From Pseudaeromonas sp041911695 (lineage in GTDB: Bacteria > Pseudomonadota > Gammaproteobacteria > Enterobacterales > Aeromonadaceae), in the NCBI GenBank assembly GCA_041911695.1, contig JAYROM010000134.1, forward strand, positions 1-24,301: DNA of 24,301 nucleotides, read 5' to 3'. Made by a program: the position numbers and the translations under genes. Positions 8,476 to 14,317 of this stretch are shown here, in pieces. Position 1 is the stretch's first letter; every line of letters begins with the position of its first letter. The notes beneath the pieces are model-generated. The model ran no database searches. It saw nothing but the letters and a program-made list of their open reading frames with translations, and had not been told where the DNA came from.

Positions 8476-8511
8476 ATTATGCAAACGGATGAAAAATTTG
8501 ACCAATCAAAT
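8476..8511 (-). promoter_or_regulatory. Candidate ychE promoter with overlapping palindrome
   Basis: On the minus strand, -35 TTGGTC (8500-8505) and -10 CATAAT (8476-8481) are 18 bases apart. The -35 sits inside a perfect dyad ATTTGA-CCAA-TCAAAT (8496-8511), a plausible operator. The regulator is unknown. Confidence 0.35.
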
Positions 8512-8800
8512 AATGTAATCACACCCGGTTCGGATTAATTGATTCTGAAACATTGTTTTATTTATATCAACCTGCGGTGTTACATTTAATATCAAAAACC
8601 TCAAAAAACTCATTGAAAAATGTCGAAAACTTCCACGCAGGGCAAACCGCCATCCAGCCCCAAGTCCACAACCTAGATCACAGATTTAACATTTCACAGC
8701 GTGACGCAACGCTCATTTATTCAGCAACACCCGGGCAACTGCTCAACAATCCCGCGACAAAACAGCTTGAAATAAAATTTCTTTTGTCATTTTGCAACAA

Positions 8801-8849
8801 TTGACGTGGATCAAGTTCACCCCTCAGCCCTGCTCCTATAATCCGTGAC
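8801..8849 (+). promoter_or_regulatory. adhE promoter with class II FNR box
   Basis: TTGACGTGGATCAA (8801-8814) matches the FNR consensus TTGAT-4-ATCAA at nine of ten defined bases. A perfect -10 hexamer TATAAT lies at 8837-8842, so transcription should begin near 8849. That puts the centre of the FNR box at about -41.5, the position of class II activated promoters. No good -35 is present, as expected for an activator-dependent promoter. This predicts oxygen-limited induction of adhE and a leader of about 147 bases. Confidence 0.75.
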
Positions 8850-8883
8850 GAAAATTGTTTCCTAAATGACGCAAGTCGGGAAA

Positions 8884-8911
8884 TTGTAGGAAATCGCGCA
8901 TTGTGTATACT
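8884..8911 (+). promoter_or_regulatory. Second candidate adhE promoter
   Basis: TTGTAG (8884-8889) and TATACT (8906-8911) are 16 bases apart and would start transcription near 8918, about 78 bases before the adhE ATG. The -10 matches five of six consensus positions. It is a possible FNR-independent promoter. Confidence 0.4.
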
Positions 8912-8979
8912 CCTTGCGTTGTTTGATGTCCTAGCCCGTCTGCGAATCAACTGGTTTAGTAAACAGTTTTCAAAAACTC

Positions 8980-8995
8980 AGTAGGAGAAACTACT
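8980..8995 (+). promoter_or_regulatory. adhE ribosome-binding site in a small hairpin
   Basis: The Shine-Dalgarno AGGAG (8983-8987) is eight bases from the ATG and decides the start. It is flanked by perfect 5-base arms AGTAG (8980-8984) and CTACT (8991-8995), leaving GAGAAA in the loop. Part of the ribosome site is therefore in the stem and the rest is displayed in the loop. Confidence 0.6.
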
Positions 8996-11653
8996 ATGGC
9001 AGTAACCAATATTGCTGAACTCGACGAACTGGTAGCCCGTGTCAAGGCCGCCCAGCGCGTTTACGCCACCTACACCCAGGAACAGGTCGACAAGATCTTC
9101 CGTGCTGCCGCCCTGGCCGCCAACAATGCCCGTATCCCGCTGGCCCAGATGGCAGTTGCCGAATCCGGCATGGGTATCGTTGAAGATAAGGTTATCAAAA
9201 ACCACTTCGCTTCCGAGTACATCTACAACAAGTACAAGGACGAGAAGACCTGCGGCATCCTGAGCGAAGACGACGAGTTCGGTACTGTCACCATCGCTGA
9301 ACCGGTTGGTATCATCTGCGGTATCGTGCCGACCACCAACCCGACTTCCACTGCAATCTTCAAGTCTCTGATTGCACTGAAGACCCGTAACGCCATCATC
9401 TTCTCCCCGCACCCACGTGCCAAGAACTCCACCAACGACGCTGCCAAGCTGGTTCTGGATGCCGCTATCGCTGCTGGCGCCCCGGCTGACATCATCGGCT
9501 GGATCGACCAACCGACCGTTGAACTGTCCAACGCGCTGATGAAGCACGCTGACATCAACCTGATCCTGGCCCCTGGCGGCCCGGGCATGGTGAAGGCAGC
9601 TTACTCTTCTGGTAAGCCGGCTATCGGTGTAGGCGCTGGTAACGTACCGGTTGTTATCGACGAAACCGCTGACGTGAAGCGCGCTGTGGCTTCCGTACTG
9701 ATGTCCAAGACCTTTGACAATGGTGTTGTCTGTGCGTCTGAACAGGCTGTCATCGTTGTTGACGCTGTTTACGACCAGGTTAAGGAACGTTTCGCTAGCC
9801 ATAAGGGCTACGTTCTGGCCAAGGATGAAGCGGACAAGGTTCGCAAGGTTATCCTGATCAATGGCGCCCTGAACGCCGGTATCGTCGGTCAGCCGGCGAC
9901 CAAGATCGCTGAAATGGCAGGTGTCACTGTTCCTGCCGGCACCAAGATTCTGATCGGCGAAGGCCTGAAGGTCTGCGAAGAAGAAGAGTTCGCACACGAA
10001 AAGCTGTCTCCGCTGCTCGGTATGTTCCGTGCCAAGACCTTCGAAGAAGCGGTTGACATGGCTTGTGCCATGGTTGACCTGGGTGGTATCGGTCACACTT
10101 CCGGTCTGTACACCGACCAGGATCTGAACGCTGATCGCGTGAAGTACTTCGGCGACAAGATGAAGACTGCACGTATCCTGATCAACACCCCGACCACCCA
10201 CGGTGGTATCGGTGACCTGTACAACTTCGCAATGGCTCCGTCCCTGACCCTGGGTTGCGGTTCCTGGGGTGGTAACTCCATCTCCGAAAACGTCGGTCCG
10301 AAGCACTTGATCAACAAGAAGACCGTTGCTAAGCGAGCTGAAAATATGCTGTGGCACAAACTTCCGAAATCCATCTACTTCCGTCGTGGTTCCCTGCCGA
10401 TCGCCCTGGGCGACCTGGAAGGTAAGAAGCGCGCCATGGTTGTTACCGACCGTTTCCTGTTCAACAACGGCTACGCTGACGAAGTTGTTCGTCTGCTGAA
10501 GGCCATGCGCATGGAAGTGGAAGTGTTCTACGAAGTAGAAGCTGACCCGACCCTGACCATCGTTCGCAAGGGCGCTGAAGTGGCCAACTCCTTCAAGCCG
10601 GATGTTATCCTGGCGCTGGGTGGTGGTTCACCGATGGATGCTGCCAAGATCATGTGGGTGATGTACGAACATCCGGAAACCTCCTTCGAAGATCTGGCCA
10701 TGCGTTTCATGGACATCCGTAAGCGTATCTTCAAGTTCCCGAAGATGGGCGTGAAGGCCGAACTGGTCTGTATCACCACCACTTCCGGTACCGGTTCTGA
10801 AGTTACTCCGTTCGCCGTAGTAACCGATGATGCCACTGGCGTGAAGTACCCGCTGGCTGACTACGAACTGACCCCGAACATGGCTATCGTTGACGCTAAC
10901 CTGGTTGCCAACATGCCGAAGTCCCTGTGTGCGTTCGGTGGTGTTGACGCCGTGACTCACGCCATGGAAGCTTACGTGTCTGTTCTGGCCAACGAGTACT
11001 CTGACGGCCAGGCCCTGCAGGCGCTGAAGCTGCTGAAGGAATACCTGCCGTCTTCTTACAAGAACGGCAAGGCTGACATGGTTGCCCGCGAGAAGGTTCA
11101 CAACGCTGCCACCATCGCTGGTGTTGCGTTTGCTAACGCCTTCCTGGGTGTTTGCCACTCCATGGCGCACAAGCTGGGTGCTGAATTCCACATCCCGCAC
11201 GGTCTGGCTAACGCCCTGCTGATCAGCAACGTTATCCGCTACAACGCCAACGACAACCCGACCAAGCAGACTGCGTTCTCCCAGTACGACCGTCCGCAGG
11301 CTCGTCGTCGTTACGCCGAAGTCGCTGACCACCTGGGTCTGACCGCTGCTGGTGACCGTACCGCTGCCAAGATCGAGAAGCTGCTGACCTGGCTGGACGG
11401 CCTGAAGAAGGAACTGGACATCCCGGCCTCTATCCGCGAAGCGGGTGTACCGGAAGAGAAGTTCCTGGCTGCTGTCGACCACCTTGCTGTTGAAGCCTTC
11501 GATGACCAGTGCACCGGCGCTAACCCGCGCTACCCGCTGATCAGCGAACTGAAGCAGGTTCTGCTGGATTCCTACTACGGCCGTCCGTACGTTGAAGGCG
11601 CGGTAGTAGAAGCCAAGGAAGAAAAGAAAGAAGAAGGTAAGAAGAAGAAGTAA
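8996..11653 (+). CDS. adhE: Bifunctional acetaldehyde-CoA/alcohol dehydrogenase AdhE
   Basis: AdhE reduces acetyl-CoA to acetaldehyde and then to ethanol with two NADH, recycling NAD during anaerobic growth; in E. coli it assembles into spirosome filaments. It has 885 residues (E. coli 891). The N-terminal CoA-acylating aldehyde dehydrogenase half has the catalytic cysteine in NGVVCASEQ at residue 246, the same number as in E. coli. The C-terminal iron alcohol dehydrogenase half has GGGSPMDAAK at 542-551 and predicted Fe ligands D651, H655, H721 and H735. The C-terminus is a Lys/Glu-rich tail. Strongly biased codons (AAG, CTG, GTT, CGT) indicate very high expression. A consensus ribosome site sits eight bases before the ATG. 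It is controlled by the FNR-type promoter upstream and ended by the terminator at 11675. Confidence 0.98.
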   Translation: MAVTNIAELDELVARVKAAQRVYATYTQEQVDKIFRAAALAANNARIPLAQMAVAESGMGIVEDKVIKNHFASEYIYNKYKDEKTCGILSEDDEFGTVTIAEPVGIICGIVPTTNPTSTAIFKSLIALKTRNAIIFSPHPRAKNSTNDAAKLVLDAAIAAGAPADIIGWIDQPTVELSNALMKHADINLILAPGGPGMVKAAYSSGKPAIGVGAGNVPVVIDETADVKRAVASVLMSKTFDNGVVCASEQAVIVVDAVYDQVKERFASHKGYVLAKDEADKVRKVILINGALNAGIVGQPATKIAEMAGVTVPAGTKILIGEGLKVCEEEEFAHEKLSPLLGMFRAKTFEEAVDMACAMVDLGGIGHTSGLYTDQDLNADRVKYFGDKMKTARILINTPTTHGGIGDLYNFAMAPSLTLGCGSWGGNSISENVGPKHLINKKTVAKRAENMLWHKLPKSIYFRRGSLPIALGDLEGKKRAMVVTDRFLFNNGYADEVVRLLKAMRMEVEVFYEVEADPTLTIVRKGAEVANSFKPDVILALGGGSPMDAAKIMWVMYEHPETSFEDLAMRFMDIRKRIFKFPKMGVKAELVCITTTSGTGSEVTPFAVVTDDATGVKYPLADYELTPNMAIVDANLVANMPKSLCAFGGVDAVTHAMEAYVSVLANEYSDGQALQALKLLKEYLPSSYKNGKADMVAREKVHNAATIAGVAFANAFLGVCHSMAHKLGAEFHIPHGLANALLISNVIRYNANDNPTKQTAFSQYDRPQARRRYAEVADHLGLTAAGDRTAAKIEKLLTWLDGLKKELDIPASIREAGVPEEKFLAAVDHLAVEAFDDQCTGANPRYPLISELKQVLLDSYYGRPYVEGAVVEAKEEKKEEGKKKK

Positions 11654-11674
11654 TCTTCTCCTCCCCCCTCTGAC

Positions 11675-11704
11675 AAAGGCCCGCCTCGTGCGGGCCTTTC
11701 TTTT
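11675..11704 (+). terminator. Rho-independent terminator of adhE
   Basis: Arms AAAGGCCCGC (11675-11684) and GCGGGCCTTT (11690-11699) form a 10-bp stem with a 5-base loop. The downstream sequence is T-rich (cTTTT). It lies 22 bases past the adhE stop. Confidence 0.9.
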
Positions 11705-11838
11705 GGGTTCGTTGTCGACTTTGATTATGACTGGCGCGTTTGGCATCCACCTTTCAGATTCGCTTTCATATCTGATGTAGACACCTTTTGCTTATCGGGC
11801 TGCGGTTTGCTAGGTTTGCTGGGTACATGGAGGGTTTC

Positions 11839-13131
11839 ATGGCGGATATTGCAGTCCCAGTCAATGACCTGCAGATAGGTCATTACGTCAAGCTTCCTCT
11901 TAGCTGGAAGGATCATCCTTTTCTATTCAGTGCCTTTCGAATCAAGGATGAAGAGCAGCTGCGCATCATCCGTGGTATCGGTTTGCGCGAGTTTGTGGTG
12001 GATCCAGAACGCAGTACCACCCCCATCGTCATCACTCCGCCGCCAGCACCGGTTGTTGTCGAGCCGCCACCACCTAGCGCTGAAGAGATTGCTTATGCCC
12101 AACAGCGCGAGCAACAGCTGCAGCTACGTCGTGGCATTCGTACGGCCGAACGCGCGTTTGGCAACTCGGTTACACCGCTGCGCGATGCCATGTCACAGCT
12201 GAATATGAAACCGGATGAGGGATTGGGCAATGTGGCTGAGCTAGTGCGTCAGGCAGGTAGCTTTCTCAGTCAACAAGAAGGTCCGGTTGGTCTGCATCTG
12301 ATCCGGCTGCCGGCTCCAGGTGACCCACTGTTGTTGCACAGTCTGAATGTGGCATTTATTTCGATGCTGGTCGCTCGCGAAGCTGGCTGGGAGCCGCTGG
12401 ACATTGAAGACGCCGGATTGGCAGGACTGGTACATGATATCGGTGAATTGAAAGTCCCCTCGACAATTTTGCGCAAGCGTACCGAGCTCACGCCCCCGGA
12501 AGTGAACTATCTGCGTATGCATGTGCGCTACGGCTTTGATCAGCTGACGCAACTGAACGCGTTCACGCCGCGTATACGCAAGGTGGTACTACAACACCAC
12601 GAACGCCTGGACGGTTCAGGGTACCCTGACGGCATCAAAGACGAAGCGCTCGACCCATTGGCCAAGCTGGTCATGGTCATTGATGCCTATGATACCTCAC
12701 TGCATCCTCGCGAAATGACGAGACCGGTGTTGCCCAACCAAGTGATCACCGATCTGTTCAAACGAGCGGGCAAACAACTTGACGCAACCTTCATTAAACT
12801 GCTGATTAAGGTGATCGGCATCTACCCACCAGGCAGTCTGGTAGAGCTATCCGATGGCAGTCTGGCCTTGGTGATGTCCAGCCACCCAAGTACCCCACTC
12901 AAACCCTGCGTGCTGCCTTGGGCCAAAGGCATCGTGCCCGAAGGAGTGGATTTAGTGAATCTCAACCAGGATGCACGCACCATCCGCCGGGTGGTGGATA
13001 TCGACGAAATCAACCCGCAACAACGTGAGTTCTTCGGTTTGGGCAATCGCTACTGCTATTACTTTACCACCAGCCTGGATGAGCCTATATCGGCACCGAC
13101 CACGCCCGCGACGGCGTCAACCGCCAAATAA
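11839..13131 (+). CDS. HD-GYP domain protein with N-terminal DUF3391, predicted c-di-GMP phosphodiesterase
   Basis: This cytoplasmic protein is predicted to hydrolyse cyclic di-GMP. It has 430 residues from the ATG at 11839, chosen because GGAGGG lies six bases upstream; the frame is open 17 codons earlier. Residues 1-58 fit DUF3391 (LQIGHYVKLPLSW, FVVDP), often found before HD-GYP domains. A proline-rich linker (about 67-79) follows. The HD-GYP domain spans about 160-320. It has H167, the HD pair H199-D200, H228, the pair H253-H254 and the GYP signature DGSGYP at 258-263, so metal ligands appear intact. The usual Lys after HDIG is Glu203. There are no membrane segments or sensor domain, so it responds to cytoplasmic cues or partners. 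It appears monocistronic. Confidence 0.88.
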   Translation: MADIAVPVNDLQIGHYVKLPLSWKDHPFLFSAFRIKDEEQLRIIRGIGLREFVVDPERSTTPIVITPPPAPVVVEPPPPSAEEIAYAQQREQQLQLRRGIRTAERAFGNSVTPLRDAMSQLNMKPDEGLGNVAELVRQAGSFLSQQEGPVGLHLIRLPAPGDPLLLHSLNVAFISMLVAREAGWEPLDIEDAGLAGLVHDIGELKVPSTILRKRTELTPPEVNYLRMHVRYGFDQLTQLNAFTPRIRKVVLQHHERLDGSGYPDGIKDEALDPLAKLVMVIDAYDTSLHPREMTRPVLPNQVITDLFKRAGKQLDATFIKLLIKVIGIYPPGSLVELSDGSLALVMSSHPSTPLKPCVLPWAKGIVPEGVDLVNLNQDARTIRRVVDIDEINPQQREFFGLGNRYCYYFTTSLDEPISAPTTPATASTAK

Positions 13132-13168
13132 CGCGCGGTCTCAACCCTGGGCGATGGCGGCACAAGGC

Positions 13169-13195
13169 GCCGCCATCCTCAGTTATAATGGCGGC
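13169..13195 (+). promoter_or_regulatory. Candidate ychJ -10 inside an inverted repeat
   Basis: A perfect -10 TATAAT (13184-13189) lies 30 bases before the ychJ ATG, without a clear -35. It sits in the loop and right arm of a perfect 8-base inverted repeat, GCCGCCAT (13169-13176) and ATGGCGGC (13188-13195). The repeat could be an operator or a U-tract-less terminator of the HD-GYP gene. Confidence 0.35.
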
Positions 13196-13218
13196 CCTGC
13201 TTGTAATCGGAGTACAAC

Positions 13219-13725
13219 ATGCAATCTTGTCCCTGTGGTAGCGGCGAGGCGTTTACGGCTTGCTGTGGCCCCCTGCTTGACGGACATCAATCGGCCCAGC
13301 ACCCAGAACAGTTGATGCGCTCGCGTTTCAGTGCCTTTGCACTGGGCTATTGGCAATACATCATTGATACGTGGCATCCGGACTATCGCCCGACACTTAG
13401 CATCGAGATGCTAGCCGAAGAGGCTAAAGCCAGTCAGTGGGAACGGCTAGAGGTGTTTAGTAGCGCGATCCATGTTGAAGGCGTCGCCGGCAATGTCGAC
13501 TTCTGCGCCTGGTATCGCGATGCAGACGGATTACATCCCCATCGGGAACACTCCGACTTTGTGCTGGAGAATGGACGCTGGTATTACACCCGCGGTCGTC
13601 ACGGTCACCCTGCCCCAGAAATTGCCCATGCCAGCGTATCGGCCAAGCACAAGGTCCGCGTCAACGACCCCTGCCCGTGCGGTAGCGGTAAGAAATACAA
13701 GAGGTGCTGCGCCCGCCAGCATTGA
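13219..13725 (+). CDS. ychJ: YchJ family protein (UPF0225) with two SEC-C metal-binding motifs
   Basis: This is a small cytoplasmic protein of unknown function. It has 168 residues, slightly longer than E. coli YchJ (about 152). SEC-C type zinc-binding motifs lie at both ends: CPCGSG followed by CC at the N-terminus (from C4) and CPCGSGKKYKRCC at the C-terminus. The central part contains LMRSRFSAFALGYWQYIIDTWHP, the YchJ core (related to the NTF2-like fold). CGGAG is positioned eight bases before the ATG. In E. coli ychJ also lies in the adhE neighbourhood, so this is a conserved association. The gene is convergent with the DUF2059 gene downstream. Confidence 0.93.
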   Translation: MQSCPCGSGEAFTACCGPLLDGHQSAQHPEQLMRSRFSAFALGYWQYIIDTWHPDYRPTLSIEMLAEEAKASQWERLEVFSSAIHVEGVAGNVDFCAWYRDADGLHPHREHSDFVLENGRWYYTRGRHGHPAPEIAHASVSAKHKVRVNDPCPCGSGKKYKRCCARQH

Positions 13726-13730
13726 GGGCG

Positions 13731-13751
13731 GCGCGATGCACCTCATCGTGC
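13731..13751. terminator. Hairpin between convergent ychJ and DUF2059 genes
   Basis: Arms 13731-13738 and 13744-13751 can form an 8-bp stem (one G-U pair) with the loop CACCT in the only gap between two convergent genes. There is no T run, so it is a weak terminator candidate at best. Confidence 0.3.
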
Positions 13752-13759
13752 GGCCAGCG

Positions 13760-14233
13760 CTAACGCAAGGACGGCGGTAACTCGGCGGTAGGACGAACCT
13801 CTACCTTGGCACCCGCGGCCTGCAGCATCTGGATCAAACGCGGTTGTTGTTCGCGGGCCACGCGCTGGCCAATCTGTACCATCTCTTCACGCATCAGGGG
13901 GGCATAACGGATATACTTCTGCCCCTCAGCAGTACTGAAAAAATCGACCATACGGGCAATTTCCACATTGCTGAAATGGCTGTGATAGGTTTGCGCCAAC
14001 TCGGCACGCATCCGCGTCCAGGTGACATACTCCTTGGCCCATTGCTGCACCACTCCCTGATAGCGGGTTAGTGCCGGCTGCTTGCGAATCATCTCTTGCA
14101 GCACCTGGTGGTTGAGTTGATTGTACTGATCCTTGCCACCAATCAGGTCGGCCAGGGTCAATGCCGCATCCTCGGCTCGACAAACACTGCTCATCACCCA
14201 AAGCAGACCAAGCGCTATCATCCTGATTTTCAT
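13760..14233 (-). CDS. Exported DUF2059 family protein
   Basis: This is a predicted periplasmic protein of unknown function, 157 residues. The N-terminus KIRMIALGLLWVMSSVCRAEDA is a signal peptide with likely cleavage after CRA. The mature part is mostly helical. It contains the pattern typical of DUF2059, in which a stretch like FSNVEIARMVDFFSTAEGQKYI is followed by REEMVQIGQRVA. The C-terminus (about the last 15 residues) is Pro-rich. The frame has ATGs at 14245, 14236 and 14233. I favour 14233 because GGGAAG is best spaced for it. Its 3' end faces ychJ, and ygiQ lies upstream on the same strand but is separated by a strong terminator. Confidence 0.8.
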   Translation of the reverse strand: MKIRMIALGLLWVMSSVCRAEDAALTLADLIGGKDQYNQLNHQVLQEMIRKQPALTRYQGVVQQWAKEYVTWTRMRAELAQTYHSHFSNVEIARMVDFFSTAEGQKYIRYAPLMREEMVQIGQRVAREQQPRLIQMLQAAGAKVEVRPTAELPPSLR

Positions 14234-14265
14234 CATGCTTCCCATTCAAGGCATTGTTGCAAGCA

Positions 14266-14295
14266 TAAAAAAAAGACCTGACAAATGCCAGGTCT
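14266..14295 (-). terminator. Rho-independent terminator of ygiQ
   Basis: On the minus strand, a 7-bp stem (arms 14274-14280 and 14289-14295) with an 8-base loop is followed by eight T (complement of 14267-14274). It starts 23 bases past the ygiQ stop and separates it from the DUF2059 gene. Confidence 0.88.
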
Positions 14296-14317
14296 CATGT
14301 GAACAAGACAAACAGAC

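Larger units (their letters stand above)
8408..8995. other. Divergent regulatory region between ychE and adhE
   Basis: This 588-base, AT-rich region has no credible gene; a short plus-strand frame at 8553-8804 lacks a ribosome site and family resemblance. It holds a candidate ychE promoter with an overlapping palindrome (8476-8511), an FNR-type box (8801-8814), a TATAAT promoter (8837-8842), a second candidate promoter (8884-8911) and a small hairpin around the adhE Shine-Dalgarno sequence. The stretch 8520-8790 is unusually AT-rich and may bind nucleoid proteins. I recognised nothing specific in it. Confidence 0.6.

Noticed and set aside
8553..8804. Possible 83-residue gene in the ychE-adhE intergenic region
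   Set aside because: It lies in AT-rich sequence, lacks a Shine-Dalgarno sequence, runs into the FNR site and resembles nothing known to me.
8978..10357. Long minus-strand open frame (459 codons) opposite adhE, with another of 372 codons at 10628-11746
   Set aside because: The strong codon bias of adhE removes stop codons from the opposite strand. The translations look like no protein family and lack ribosome sites, while adhE itself is unambiguous.
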